64,000 bases of DNA from NCBI GenBank assembly GCA_016286035.1, contig JAEERY010000059.1:50442-114441 (forward strand), written 5' to 3'. The DNA is from Lachnospiraceae bacterium (GTDB lineage Bacteria; Bacillota; Clostridia; Lachnospirales; Lachnospiraceae). The notes beneath the pieces are model-generated. The model did not search any database. It was not told where the DNA came from and saw only the letters and a program-made list of their open reading frames with translations. Positions 17,367 to 26,429 of the stretch are shown here, one piece after another (position 1 is the first letter of the stretch; each line of letters begins with the position of its first letter). Position numbers and translations under genes: made by a program.

Positions 17367-18314
17367 ATGTATCATGTGATCGTCAACCCTGCTGCCAGAT
17401 CAGGCAGAGGCAAAAAAAACTGGGAGATAGTAAAAAGAGTCCTTGATGAAAAGGAAGTTAAATACAAGTCATATCTGACTTCAAAACACGGTGATGCGGC
17501 AAGGATAGTATCTAAGATATGTGAAGAAAACGAACGCGTACACCTTATGGTTCTTGGCGGTGACGGGACTTTAAACGAGGTCATCCAGGGACTTGATTCA
17601 TTTGAAAATGTCGCTCTTTCCACAATACCTGTAGGTTCGAGCAACGATCTTGCAAGAGCTCTAAGGATCTCTTCCGATCCGGTAGAAGCGGTCACTCATC
17701 TTTTAACCAAACCTACGATACTTTATATGGATATGGGAACGGTCCACTGTGAGAACAGTCTTGTAAGAGAAGGAAACATGTCCATACCCGACAGACACTT
17801 TCTTGTAAGCTGCGGCATGGGATATGATGCGAGCGTATGTCATGAAGCGCTCTCTTCGGGGATAAAGAATTTCTTTAACAGACTCGGTCTTGGAAAGCTG
17901 TCATATCTTTTCATATGTATAAAGCAGCTGATCTTTTCAAGATTTGTAACGGCTGAGCTTACGCTGGAAGGAAGTTCCGATGTGATCTCACTGGAAAAAC
18001 TGATATTCCTTGGCGGTATGAACAACCGCTATGAGGGCGGAGGTTTCATGTTCGCACCGGATGCGAGCAACCATGACGGCATGATAGATCTTCTTGCCGT
18101 ACACGGCATCTCAAAGCCCGGTATAATAAAACTGCTTCCCACAGCACTTGAGGGTGAGCACCTTGGAAACGAGGGCGTTGATCTGTACCGCACCTGCGGC
18201 TACAGCGTAAGGACCTCATCTCCTTTATGGGTTCACACCGACGGAGAGGTCGAGACAAAAGCCGACTACATCTCCGTAAGCTGTAAAAAGGAAGCAATAA
18301 AGATCATCTACTGA
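17367..18314 (+). CDS. Diacylglycerol/lipid kinase family protein (DagK/YegS type)
   Basis: 315 residues. The nucleotide-binding GGDGTLNE lies at 64-71, preceded by VNPAARSGRG (7-16); PVGSSNDLAR follows. This is the DGK catalytic family that phosphorylates diacylglycerol or related lipids at the membrane. The start has AAGGAAG at good spacing. Its stop is one base from the stop of the convergent DUF1653 gene, and its terminator lies inside that gene. Confidence 0.93.
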   Translation: MYHVIVNPAARSGRGKKNWEIVKRVLDEKEVKYKSYLTSKHGDAARIVSKICEENERVHLMVLGGDGTLNEVIQGLDSFENVALSTIPVGSSNDLARALRISSDPVEAVTHLLTKPTILYMDMGTVHCENSLVREGNMSIPDRHFLVSCGMGYDASVCHEALSSGIKNFFNRLGLGKLSYLFICIKQLIFSRFVTAELTLEGSSDVISLEKLIFLGGMNNRYEGGGFMFAPDASNHDGMIDLLAVHGISKPGIIKLLPTALEGEHLGNEGVDLYRTCGYSVRTSSPLWVHTDGEVETKADYISVSCKKEAIKIIY

Positions 18315-18315
18315 T

Positions 18316-18774
18316 CTATCTTAATCTTGTTGTTTCAAACCTGCGTCTGGTATCCACGCAGGTTTTTAACTGCCTGTACATATCTTCAAGATCACTGTCA
18401 TCTATCGTTACATCCAAAGACATGGCCATGACTGCTATCTGATCCTTTGTGATCTTATAGCGAAGACTGTCTAATATATCAAACTTCTCTTCAAAGTCCT
18501 CGGTCTCCAAAAACTTCATCACCATCGGATCGATATCGGGAGTCTCGTTTGCCTTGACTTCCTCGAATCTGTATTCCTGAGTGGCATCGGGATACTTTAT
18601 CTTATCCACTTTTGACACAAACGAATCATAGGGTCTCACATAGGTCTCGTTATCTCCGTAGAGAGCCTGGTAGACCACCATCTTTTCAAGAGTCTCGCTG
18701 TGTTTTGCAACAGCCTTGACCTCGTAGAGATTTCCTTTGAAATGTCTGTATACACCGCCTATCTTTGGTTCCAT
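18316..18774 (-). CDS. DUF1653 domain protein
   Basis: 152 residues. The first 70 or so form DUF1653 (IGGVYRHFKGNLYEVKAVAK, then VVYQALYGDNETYVRP), a small beta fold found alone or fused to enzymes. The C-terminal half is helical and ends in an Arg-rich tail (TRRRFETTRLR). Function unknown. AAAGGCAG precedes the start. It follows the small membrane-anchored gene at 18795 by 20 bases. Confidence 0.9.
   Translation of the reverse strand: MEPKIGGVYRHFKGNLYEVKAVAKHSETLEKMVVYQALYGDNETYVRPYDSFVSKVDKIKYPDATQEYRFEEVKANETPDIDPMVMKFLETEDFEEKFDILDSLRYKITKDQIAVMAMSLDVTIDDSDLEDMYRQLKTCVDTRRRFETTRLR
18337..18367 (+). terminator. dagK terminator embedded in the antisense gene
   Basis: AAACCTGCGT and ACGCAGGTTT form a perfect 10-bp stem followed by TTTTT on the plus strand. 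The hairpin lies wholly within the last codons of the DUF1653 gene on the other strand. Confidence 0.85.
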
Positions 18775-18794
18775 AAGTATCTGCCTTTCTTTTT

Positions 18795-19160
18795 TCAGTA
18801 TTCTATATATCTTACAGACACGAAGCTGTTATCGACTCCTATGTCTGCAGAAGTTAAAAGCTTTGAGAGTGTTTCCCTCTCACTCTCATCCATCCTGTCT
18901 ATCCTTCTGTGATGGACTTTCAATGTATAATCAAAGCCTCCGAGATCATTGACCACTTTGGTCATGGATACTCCGGCATTTGAAAAACCTTCTTTTGTAA
19001 GAGTCTGCCTGACATCTAAAACGTAAGCATTCTCTATTTGTCTGTAATATTCATTTGTTATATCCGGGATGCGGTTTGATCTTCCGTTTGCCCTTATCGA
19101 TATACCTAAAGTTATTATGAGTATGAGTCCGAGTGTGATAACGATGGTAGTCTTTTTCAT
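18795..19160 (-). CDS. Short membrane-anchored protein of unknown function
   Basis: 121 residues. One N-terminal membrane helix (KKTTIVITLGLILIITLGIS) acts as anchor or uncleaved signal; the remainder is a small extracytoplasmic domain (YYRQIENAYVLDVRQTL ... SVRYIEY). No cysteine follows the helix, so it is not a lipoprotein. GGGAGG stands six bases before the start. Lies between holA and the DUF1653 gene in the same direction. Not recognised. Confidence 0.7.
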   Translation of the reverse strand: MKKTTIVITLGLILIITLGISIRANGRSNRIPDITNEYYRQIENAYVLDVRQTLTKEGFSNAGVSMTKVVNDLGGFDYTLKVHHRRIDRMDESERETLSKLLTSADIGVDNSFVSVRYIEY

Positions 19161-19237
19161 TGTATACCTCCCTGCCTAAGTCGGCACTGTTTACCTTATG
19201 CCTACACTATATAGGAGATATAGTCCCGTTTATCGTA

Positions 19238-20218
19238 CTATCGGCTGCTGTATTCGATTATCAGAAGTTCCACCGAAAGCTCCGGGTTCATTCCCTTTAT
19301 CTTTACATTCTCATCGGCCTCGGCACATGCATCGAGTGCTCTTCTTAATGACTTGTATCCGAAGTTCTTTACCTGTCTCTCATACTTCTGTTCTATATAT
19401 GTGGATATTCCCATCGTATCCGCTATTGACTTGACACCCTTCCCCTCATCCATGAGCTCACTAACCTGAAGCATCATGTTAAACTGCCTTGTGATCAGAG
19501 CCAGTATCCCAAAAGGTGTCTCCTTATGTTCCAAAAGATCATGATACATCTCAAGCGCAGCGGACTGTCTCTTCTCTGCTATCGCAGCTATCATGTCAAA
19601 GACCTTTGAACTTGTGCTCACTGTTATTATATCATCAACATCCTTAGCCGTTATGGCAGGTCTTCCCATCGTGTATGAAAAGAGCTTTTCAAGCTCAACG
19701 CTTATCGTTGTCATATCCGTGCCGGTGCGCTCAAGCAAGAGATTAAGAGCCCTTGAATCGATATTCTTTCCCTCTTTCTTTACGCGCCCTAAGATCCACT
19801 TTTGTAAAGTCTCAGCCGGCTGGGCGTTAAATTCCACTGCTCTTCCGGCGCTCGTTACGGCTTTAAAGACCTTGCTCCTTTTGTCGACTGCGGATTCATT
19901 CATTATTATGACCGTGTCGGGGGAACTGTTTGAGAGATATTCCGCAAACTGCTCTCCTCCCGCCTTGCACAGACCGCTGTCTTCTATCAGGATCACTCTC
20001 CTGTCAGCAAAGAAAGGAAGGGTCTCTGCCTGATCTATGACCTCGCCTATCTCTATATCCTTGCCCTCATAGCGGTTAAAATTCATCGTATCGCCGTCGG
20101 GCATAAGGGCATTTAGAAGTTTATCCTTGTACTGCTTCCTTAAGTAATCCTCATCTCCGTAGAGAAGATAAACGCGTTTGAATGTTAAGTTGTCTATATC
20201 CTGTTTCAACTGTTGCAT
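19238..20218 (-). CDS. holA: DNA polymerase III delta subunit
   Basis: 326 residues with the HolA layout: an N-terminal degenerate AAA+ module (VYLLYGDEDYLRKQY, FFADRRVILIEDSGLC), a middle lid domain (LERTGTDMTTISVELEKL) and a C-terminal helical collar (MGISTYIEQKYERQVKNFG). It loads the sliding clamp as part of the clamp loader. Length is usual. The ribosome binding site is weak. Confidence 0.93.
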   Translation of the reverse strand: MQQLKQDIDNLTFKRVYLLYGDEDYLRKQYKDKLLNALMPDGDTMNFNRYEGKDIEIGEVIDQAETLPFFADRRVILIEDSGLCKAGGEQFAEYLSNSSPDTVIIMNESAVDKRSKVFKAVTSAGRAVEFNAQPAETLQKWILGRVKKEGKNIDSRALNLLLERTGTDMTTISVELEKLFSYTMGRPAITAKDVDDIITVSTSSKVFDMIAAIAEKRQSAALEMYHDLLEHKETPFGILALITRQFNMMLQVSELMDEGKGVKSIADTMGISTYIEQKYERQVKNFGYKSLRRALDACAEADENVKIKGMNPELSVELLIIEYSSR

Positions 20219-20335
20219 ATCAAGATAAATATATCACATTCACAGCCTTAAAGACCACTCTCAATTTAATATGGACGAACAGGACAAAAGTGGTTACAAT
20301 AGGTAATGTTGAATTTAAACAAAGGCGTTTAAAAA

Positions 20336-21070
20336 ATGAGAAACAATCTTGAGGCAAGCAATAAAACAGCATTTCTTACCGGCATGAAGCACGGTATCCC
20401 GATAGCACTCGGATACTTTGCGGTCGCCTTTACTTTGGGCATAGTCGCAAAGAAAGCAGGTGTGACCGCTCTTCAGTCCATGATAGTATCCGCTACCAAT
20501 GCGGCATCGGCCGGTGAGTATGTGGGATTTACATTAATAGGAGAAAAGGCCGCATACATAGAACTAGCCATTATGACTCTTGTAGCAAATGCAAGATATA
20601 TGCTCTTAAGCTGCGCTCTGTCCCAGAAGTTTTCAGATAAGATGAAAAACATCCACAGGTTTTTACTCGGATGCTTTATAACGGATGAGATCTTCGGAAT
20701 AAGCATATCCGTACCCGGAAAGCTTAATCCCTTCTATACATACGGTGCGGCAGCCGTATCCGTACCCGCATGGTCTGTGGGAACCTATCTCGGTGTGGTA
20801 ATGGGAAACATCCTTCCAAAGAATGTGGTAAGTGCCCTAAGCGTTGGTCTTTATGGAATGTTCATCGCGATAATAATCCCTCCTTCAAAGAAGGATAAGA
20901 AGATCGCTTCTTTAGTCGTGATATCGATGGTGGCAAGCTATCTTTCTGCTCGTATTCCTTTGATCGCTTCGATATCATCCGGAACAAGGATCATATTTAT
21001 AACTGTTGTGATATCATCTGTCGCAGCACTGCTCTTTCCATTAAAGGAAGAAAGGAAGGATGAGGCATGA
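20336..21070 (+). CDS. azlC: AzlC family branched-chain amino acid exporter subunit
   Basis: 244 residues with about seven membrane helices. The opening GIPIALGYFAVAFTLGIVAK and the NARYMLLSC segment are AzlC hallmarks. It forms an exporter with AzlD, whose start overlaps this stop by four bases (ATGA). A plausible promoter (TGGACG, 17 bp, TACAAT) lies around 20260-20300. Confidence 0.93.
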   Translation: MRNNLEASNKTAFLTGMKHGIPIALGYFAVAFTLGIVAKKAGVTALQSMIVSATNAASAGEYVGFTLIGEKAAYIELAIMTLVANARYMLLSCALSQKFSDKMKNIHRFLLGCFITDEIFGISISVPGKLNPFYTYGAAAVSVPAWSVGTYLGVVMGNILPKNVVSALSVGLYGMFIAIIIPPSKKDKKIASLVVISMVASYLSARIPLIASISSGTRIIFITVVISSVAALLFPLKEERKDEA

Positions 21071-21381
21071 CACACAACATATATATCTACATGTTAATAA
21101 TGGCTCTGGTGACATATCTGATAAGGGTTCTTCCTCTCACACTGATAAGGAAAGAGATAACAAACACCTTTATAAGATCATTCCTTTACTATGTGCCCTA
21201 TGTCACGCTCGCAGCGATGACCTTCCCCGCCATGATGGATGCAACGGATTCACCTGTTGCGGGTGCCATAGCTTTTATCTTTGCGATAATACTCGCATGG
21301 AAGGGTGCAAGCCTCTTTGTGGTATCCGTGCTTGCCTGCATAATGGTATTTGTCATAGAACTCATGCCGTTCATTCATTAG
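21067..21381 (+). CDS. azlD: AzlD family branched-chain amino acid exporter subunit
   Basis: 104 residues, three or four membrane helices, with TYLIRVLPLTLI near the start and YVPYVTLAAMTFPAM in the middle, as in AzlD/LIV-E small subunits. Translationally coupled to azlC. A bidirectional terminator follows at 21415. Confidence 0.93.
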   Translation: MTHNIYIYMLIMALVTYLIRVLPLTLIRKEITNTFIRSFLYYVPYVTLAAMTFPAMMDATDSPVAGAIAFIFAIILAWKGASLFVVSVLACIMVFVIELMPFIH

Positions 21382-21414
21382 TTTTTTAACTGCTTATACT
21401 GAATACTGGACATA

Positions 21415-21452
21415 AAAAGAGATATCTGCCGACGTACGGTGATATCTCTTTT
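21415..21452. terminator. Bidirectional terminator between azlD and hipA
   Basis: AAAAGAGATATC and GATATCTCTTTT form a perfect 12-bp stem with A- and T-runs on both sides, serving convergent azlCD and hipBA. Confidence 0.85.
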
Positions 21453-21476
21453 ATTGTTCACACTCGTCTTGCTGGT

Positions 21477-22727
21477 TCAAAGAGCTTCTTTTTGTGCAAG
21501 TTCAAATGCAGGGGCCATCAGTTTTCTGTCTGATTCATTTATTCCATATTTTGATGCAAGTGATCGCCACAGATCTGCTACTGTACCCACAATACTTTTA
21601 ATAATCTGTTTTGCCTCTTCTTCTGTCAGATGAAAGTAAACTGCTGTTTCCAGAGCTTTATCAAATGATCTTCGTCCATCATCAAAATCAATATACATTG
21701 AAAGATAATCTGCATTATATACAGGATTCATATCATATGACGGAGAGAGCGTCCATTTATTATCTGTAAGAAGAAATCCGTGATTTCTCAAATGATCATC
21801 CTGATTTGATATAGCAATATCAAAAATAACTCTTTTAAACAGCTGTTCCAGTTCACTGTCGGAATTGATCGTAAGTCTGCTTACTGCATCGGCAAGATCG
21901 AGAAATCCTGTTTTGTCGGTATGACCGTCTCTCATTCCCAGCATAGTCATTGCTGAAGCAAAATGAATCCTTTTTTCATTTCCATCACGGTCATATTCAC
22001 GATCGAAACGCTTAACGAGAAATGTGCTTCCAAGATCGCTGTATCTGCACAGTCTTGATTCAGGAATCCGTATACCGCATTTTCCCGCAAGATCGTGAAC
22101 TACCTTTTCCCAGGCACCCACATCATAATCATCGTATTTTGATGGAAACTTGGCGATCCAGAGGGAACCATCCGTATCCCTGACATTCGCCTTGGGTCGC
22201 GCACCTCCAAGAGACGAACCGGGATTCACCAGCTGCTGTATCCATCTGTCATCGTTACCGTTCTCATAACCCAGAGATATCTGTTCCAATTCCCTTATCG
22301 TTGAGACAGGAGGAACACTCAGACCGTCGTTGCCTAAGAAGTCTCCGTTTTCATCTGTTTTAAAACGGAATCCGCCGCTTCGGCATATATCCTGCAAACC
22401 CAGCATATAATCGGTCTCCATAAACCTGCGCGGGCGTCGGTTTTCCTTCGCAGCATATATAGATTCCCTTCTGTCTATCAACCTTCTTCCCCATCGGTCC
22501 GGACAGGAATCCTGAAAGGCTCCAAAGAGCATTTTGTCATTGGAATATGCTCGGTAAGGCGTCTGCTCCAAAGTAGGATCCAGGATCAGTCCCGGATGAA
22601 TCTGCAGCCATTGATGCTCATATGCAAATGCTACAACCTCCGAACCATTCAACATATCTACGAAGATTGTCCCTATTTTTCTGTTGCTTTCCCATCCGGC
22701 ATATACATAGATTTCATTTTGAGGCAT
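21477..22727 (-). CDS. hipA: HipA family serine/threonine kinase toxin
   Basis: 416 residues, full length. It has the N-terminal HipA domain (YAGWESNRKIGTIFVD), GGARPKANVRD (ATP-loop region), the catalytic ISNQDDHLRNHG with its aspartates, and SPSYDMNPV. HipA kinases phosphorylate a translation factor, classically glutamyl-tRNA synthetase, and cause dormancy. The gene overlaps hipB by 14 bases and has its own AAGGAGG inside hipB. Confidence 0.93.
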   Translation of the reverse strand: MPQNEIYVYAGWESNRKIGTIFVDMLNGSEVVAFAYEHQWLQIHPGLILDPTLEQTPYRAYSNDKMLFGAFQDSCPDRWGRRLIDRRESIYAAKENRRPRRFMETDYMLGLQDICRSGGFRFKTDENGDFLGNDGLSVPPVSTIRELEQISLGYENGNDDRWIQQLVNPGSSLGGARPKANVRDTDGSLWIAKFPSKYDDYDVGAWEKVVHDLAGKCGIRIPESRLCRYSDLGSTFLVKRFDREYDRDGNEKRIHFASAMTMLGMRDGHTDKTGFLDLADAVSRLTINSDSELEQLFKRVIFDIAISNQDDHLRNHGFLLTDNKWTLSPSYDMNPVYNADYLSMYIDFDDGRRSFDKALETAVYFHLTEEEAKQIIKSIVGTVADLWRSLASKYGINESDRKLMAPAFELAQKEAL

Positions 22728-23034
22728 TTTTTCTCGACCTCCTTGGAATCTTCAGATTAAGGTCCTGATACGTTCTTCCCAGCACATCATCTTTTGCCAG
22801 TAACAGTATGTCATCCTGCAATCCAAGCGAATTCAGTACTGCCAGATACATACCGATAGAAACAGAAGGCGACCCCTTCTCTATCTGTGTTATTGTAGAA
22901 CGCGCAACAAACGCTTTCTCTGCAATCTCTTCTGCAGTCCATCCGCGTCTCAACCTCGCAAGCTTTATCTGTCCTCCGACTGTCTGCAGTTTTTTCTCCA
23001 GTTTGGGCTGTAAAAGTGCTTTTCTTCTTCCCAT
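22714..23034 (-). CDS. hipB: HipB-type XRE antitoxin/repressor
   Basis: 106 residues. A helix-turn-helix (IKLARLRRGWTAEEIAEKAFVARSTITQIEKG) is followed by a short C-terminal extension with a basic tail (KIPRRSRKN). It is the repressor and partner of HipA. GAGAGG precedes the ATG. Two TGTAA/TTACA palindromes flank the promoter upstream. Confidence 0.92.
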   Translation of the reverse strand: MGRRKALLQPKLEKKLQTVGGQIKLARLRRGWTAEEIAEKAFVARSTITQIEKGSPSVSIGMYLAVLNSLGLQDDILLLAKDDVLGRTYQDLNLKIPRRSRKNASK

Positions 23035-23052
23035 AGCTCAACCTCTCGATGT

Positions 23053-23103
23053 TGTAATGACTGTATTTACAATCATTATATCATCTGATGTATGTAATTA
23101 CAA
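23053..23103 (-). promoter_or_regulatory. hipBA promoter with two HipB-like operators
   Basis: On the minus strand TTGTAA (23098-23103) and TATAAT (23075-23080) are 17 bases apart. The palindrome TGTAATTACA (23093-23102) overlaps the -35 box, and TGTAA-N9-TTACA (23053-23071) covers the transcription start. Both suit a dimeric repressor. Confidence 0.75.
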
Positions 23104-23166
23104 TCATTAATATGCTTTATCCAGTATGACAGACAGCATTTTCAGAACTTTCCTGTGGCAATACAA

Positions 23167-23240
23167 AAGAGCGGAATACTGAACTGCACCCCGAATGTTA
23201 GACAAAACATTCGGGGTGCAGTTTAATACATCCGCTCTTT
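23167..23240 (-). terminator. Very long nested hairpin terminating ilvE
   Basis: An 18-bp perfect inner stem (arms 23182-23199 and 23206-23223, six-base loop) is enclosed by a 10-bp outer stem (AAAGAGCGGA with TCCGCTCTTT). On the minus strand it ends in CTCTTTTGTATT, just past the ilvE stop. Confidence 0.8.
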
Positions 23241-23253
23241 AATGATTTCTTTA

Positions 23254-24285
23254 TTAACCTATAACTCTTATCCAGCCTTCGGGAGCTTCTATTCTTCCCA
23301 TCTGGATGCCTGTCAGTGTATCGTAAAGCTTCTTTGTAACAGGTCCCATCTCATTCATTCCTGAAGGGAAGCAGATCTCGTTTCCGTGATCATAGATCTT
23401 TCCTACAGGTGAGATAACTGCTGCCGTACCGCAAAGTCCGCACTCAGCCATATCCTTAAGCTCATCGAAGTATACTTCTCTCTCCTCAGCCTCAAGTCCG
23501 AGATAATCCTTAGCAACCTGAACGAGTGATCTTCTTGTTATTGAAGGAAGTATGCTGTTTGACTTTGGTGTTACAACCTTTCCGTCCTTTGTTACAAAGA
23601 GGAAGTTTGCACCGCCTGTCTCCTCAACCTTTGTACGTGTCTTGGGATCGAGATACATGTTCTCGTCAAATCCTTCCTTATGAGCCGTAACGATTGCATG
23701 AAGGCTCATCGCATAGTTAAGACCTGCCTTTATCATACCTGTTCCGTTCGGTGCCGCTCTGTCAAAATCAGAAACCTTTATTGTAAGAGGCTTAGCACCG
23801 CCCTTGAAGTAAGGTCCTACGGGGGTAGCAAATACTCTGAACTGATAATCGTCTGCAGGCTTAACACCTATAACAGGGTTGATACCGAACATATAAGGTC
23901 TTAAATAAAGAGTTGCTCCTGATCCGTACGGAGGTACCCATGCAGCATTTGCGCTTACAACTTTATCTATAGCATCAAGAAATCTCTCCTTGGGGAATAC
24001 AGGCATCTCAAGACGCTTTGCCGAATCAACCATTCTGTCGGCGTTTAAGTCAGGTCTGAAAGTAACGATCTTTCCATCTTCTGTCGTATATGCCTTTAAA
24101 CCTTCAAATACGGTCTGTGCATACTGAAGCACTCCGGCACACTCGCTCATGGTGATCTGATCGTCCTGTGTCACGACACCGTCATCCCAAGCTCCGTTTT
24201 TATAATTTGAAACATAACGATAGTCTGTTTTTACGTAGCCAAAGCCAAGGCTGGCCCAGTCGAGATTTTTCTTCTCCATAATCAT
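23254..24285 (-). CDS. ilvE: Branched-chain amino acid aminotransferase
   Basis: 343 residues of the class IV PLP fold. ECAGVLQYAQTVFEGLKAY, RPYMFG, KAGLNYAMSLHA (the PLP lysine is expected in KVEETGGANFLFV or its neighbour as in this family) and PSITRRSLV are all present. It interconverts branched-chain amino acids and their keto acids. A second in-frame ATG is at 24279. Single-gene unit, convergent with nothing, with a very strong terminator. Confidence 0.95.
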   Translation of the reverse strand: MIMEKKNLDWASLGFGYVKTDYRYVSNYKNGAWDDGVVTQDDQITMSECAGVLQYAQTVFEGLKAYTTEDGKIVTFRPDLNADRMVDSAKRLEMPVFPKERFLDAIDKVVSANAAWVPPYGSGATLYLRPYMFGINPVIGVKPADDYQFRVFATPVGPYFKGGAKPLTIKVSDFDRAAPNGTGMIKAGLNYAMSLHAIVTAHKEGFDENMYLDPKTRTKVEETGGANFLFVTKDGKVVTPKSNSILPSITRRSLVQVAKDYLGLEAEEREVYFDELKDMAECGLCGTAAVISPVGKIYDHGNEICFPSGMNEMGPVTKKLYDTLTGIQMGRIEAPEGWIRVIG

Positions 24286-24425
24286 GCCCTTCTTTCTTAG
24301 AATTTTGATGTAATCTACTACATTCTAAACCTTTATTTTACCGTTGTAAAGTACAGTCTTAAGTCGCTTTTTGACTGATATTTTTCAAAATCTTTTAGCA
24401 ATTGTAAGGCTTGGTATGAAAATTC

Positions 24426-24454
24426 TTGTTAAATAGCCCTAATTGGTGTAAAAT
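24426..24454 (+). promoter_or_regulatory. Promoter of the degenerate EAL-HDOD gene
   Basis: TTGTTA (24426-24431) and TAAAAT (24449-24454) are 17 bases apart, ending about 42 bases before the ATG at 24497. Confidence 0.7.
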
Positions 24455-24496
24455 TTATATGTATCGGTGTTTTTATTTATTCTAGAGGAAAAATAT

Positions 24497-25741
24497 ATGC
24501 TGGTAACACTAATCCCGTTATTTGATGAGAGCATGTCGGTACGTGCCTATTCGATCTCGAGTCAGAAGGGAAACTCCTTCCTTGACCCGTCGATAATGAG
24601 CTCGTCGGCAATGTATGATTCGATAAGCAATCCAGGCTTTGATGTTATAAACGCCCTTGGTGTGAGCACACTTTCAAAGGGCAGCGAGCTGTTTGTTCCT
24701 ATATCGAGCGTATCTTTGTTTTCAGACATAAGCGAACAGTGCGATGCGGATCATGACCGTCTGGTGCTTGTCATAGACAACACTGTTGAACCTGAGTTCC
24801 AGTTCGTTGAACGTATAATGCTTTTAAAGGAACAGGGATACAAATTTGCGATACGCGGTCTTGAGGTTTCCGATTTCGAACCCTATAAGCCCATCTTAAG
24901 GCTTATGGATTACATCATGCTAAACCATCAGAAGATCGTTATCTCAAAGGCAAAGATATATTTCAGCCAGGTATATCCGAGAGTAAAGCTGATAGCCAGT
25001 GATCTTGACAGTCTTGGCATGTTTGACAGCTTAAGGATCGAGGGCGGATATTATCTGTTTGAGGGAAGCTTCTACCGTATGCCCGTAACAAAGGGAAACA
25101 CAACGGTATCTCCCCTTAAGCTCAACTATATATCACTTTTAAACCTGGTTAACAGCGAAGACTTTGAACTTACGGAGGCTGCGGACATAATCGGTCGTGA
25201 TACGGCCCTTATCATCTCCCTTTTAAAGATGGTTAACAAGGTAACGCATTCCACCACCGAGATAACATCCATAAGGCATGCGGCAGCGATGCTTGGTCAG
25301 AAGGAATTAAAGAAGTGGATCACAACGGCCATAACACAGCAGCTGTGTTCCGACAGACCCAGTGAGATCATGCGTCTGTCACTCCTTAGAGCAAAGTTTG
25401 CGGAAAACATCTCGGGACAGTTTGAACTGGGTGTATTCGGACCTGAACTGTTCTTGATGGGACTGTTCTCAGTCGTTGATCTTATTTTGAACAAGCCCAT
25501 GGATGAAGCACTTGCACTTCTTAAGGTATCAAAGAACATAAGCAAGGCGCTTGTAAGTCATGACGGACCTTTCGTTGATGTCCTTGATTTCATCCAGGTA
25601 TACGAAGCAGGCGACTGGCAGGAGGTTTCAAGACTCCTTCTTATAAACGATATGTCGATAGATGCGGTATATGAAGCATACCTAAGTTCCCTTGAATGGT
25701 ACAGGGATCTTTTCCACAACATGGAAACAGAACAGCTTTAA
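24497..25741 (+). CDS. YuxH-like signalling protein: degenerate EAL plus HDOD domain
   Basis: 414 residues from the ATG at 24497, which AGAGGA precedes; the longer frame to 24467 has no such site. The N-terminal 190 residues keep the EAL-domain order but have lost catalytic residues: AYSISSQ stands where EALLR is expected and IASDLDS replaces the AEGVE motif. An HDOD domain follows (LTEAADIIGRDTALIISLLKMVN). Related proteins act as signalling scaffolds; cyclic-di-GMP hydrolysis is unlikely. Confidence 0.82.
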   Translation: MLVTLIPLFDESMSVRAYSISSQKGNSFLDPSIMSSSAMYDSISNPGFDVINALGVSTLSKGSELFVPISSVSLFSDISEQCDADHDRLVLVIDNTVEPEFQFVERIMLLKEQGYKFAIRGLEVSDFEPYKPILRLMDYIMLNHQKIVISKAKIYFSQVYPRVKLIASDLDSLGMFDSLRIEGGYYLFEGSFYRMPVTKGNTTVSPLKLNYISLLNLVNSEDFELTEAADIIGRDTALIISLLKMVNKVTHSTTEITSIRHAAAMLGQKELKKWITTAITQQLCSDRPSEIMRLSLLRAKFAENISGQFELGVFGPELFLMGLFSVVDLILNKPMDEALALLKVSKNISKALVSHDGPFVDVLDFIQVYEAGDWQEVSRLLLINDMSIDAVYEAYLSSLEWYRDLFHNMETEQL

Positions 25742-25765
25742 ACCTTTACATTAAGCACATAAAGA

Positions 25766-25800
25766 AAGCGGATCGAATTATTTTTTCGGTCCGCTTATAC
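25766..25800. terminator. Bidirectional terminator
   Basis: AAGCGGATCGAA and TTCGGTCCGCTT pair (one wobble) around a short T-rich loop, followed by ATACTTTTGC. It separates the HDOD gene from the convergent nitroreductase. Confidence 0.75.
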
Positions 25801-25814
25801 TTTTGCTTTTCTTT

Positions 25815-26354
25815 TTAGAAGAATCTTGTTATATCATCGGGAGTCTTTCTCTTAGGCTTTTGTGCATCGGACTCTCTTACACCGATGGCGATCACGGCAA
25901 CGATCTCCTGAGACTCGGGGATATCAAACTCTGCTCTTATCTTATCGGCATCCCTGATACCCATGATGAGTGAATCATAACCTGTCTCTCTTGCCTTTAA
26001 TACAAGGTTTTCGTTCTGAAGACCGAGATCGTAAACGCCCCACTTGTCACCAAGCTCGTTTGTGGGTGAGCCGTCTCTTTCAAAGCCCGATCTCTTTGTC
26101 TCGTAAGTCGTGATTATAAGTGCAACAGCATTTGCACAGCTGTTGGCATTAAACTCGGGAAGACACTGGTTGCGGACAAAGTTGATCTTGTCCTCGCTCA
26201 TTGCCACATAATATCTTCCTGTCTGTGAATTCTTCCATGTGGGTGCCTGGATAGCCGCATCGATCATGACCTTTATCTGATCTTCGCTTATCCTCATACC
26301 CGGTTTATAGTTTCTTATACTTCTTCTGCTCTCGAGCAACTGTGCATATTCCAT
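25815..26354 (-). CDS. Nitroreductase family flavoprotein
   Basis: 179 residues. The FMN-binding opening is LLESRRSIRNYKP, with AAIQAPTWKNSQTGRY and a C-terminal GYDSLIMGIRDADKI segment. Such proteins reduce nitro groups, quinones or flavins with NAD(P)H. AAAGG precedes the start. Substrate unknown. It is 75 bases downstream of the radical SAM gene and may or may not share its transcript. Confidence 0.92.
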   Translation of the reverse strand: MEYAQLLESRRSIRNYKPGMRISEDQIKVMIDAAIQAPTWKNSQTGRYYVAMSEDKINFVRNQCLPEFNANSCANAVALIITTYETKRSGFERDGSPTNELGDKWGVYDLGLQNENLVLKARETGYDSLIMGIRDADKIRAEFDIPESQEIVAVIAIGVRESDAQKPKRKTPDDITRFF

Positions 26355-26429
26355 AGTGTATTTCCTTTCTTAATGTATGCTGCGATCAATTTGGCTCTGT
26401 AAATATTCTAACACAGTTTGTGTATATTT

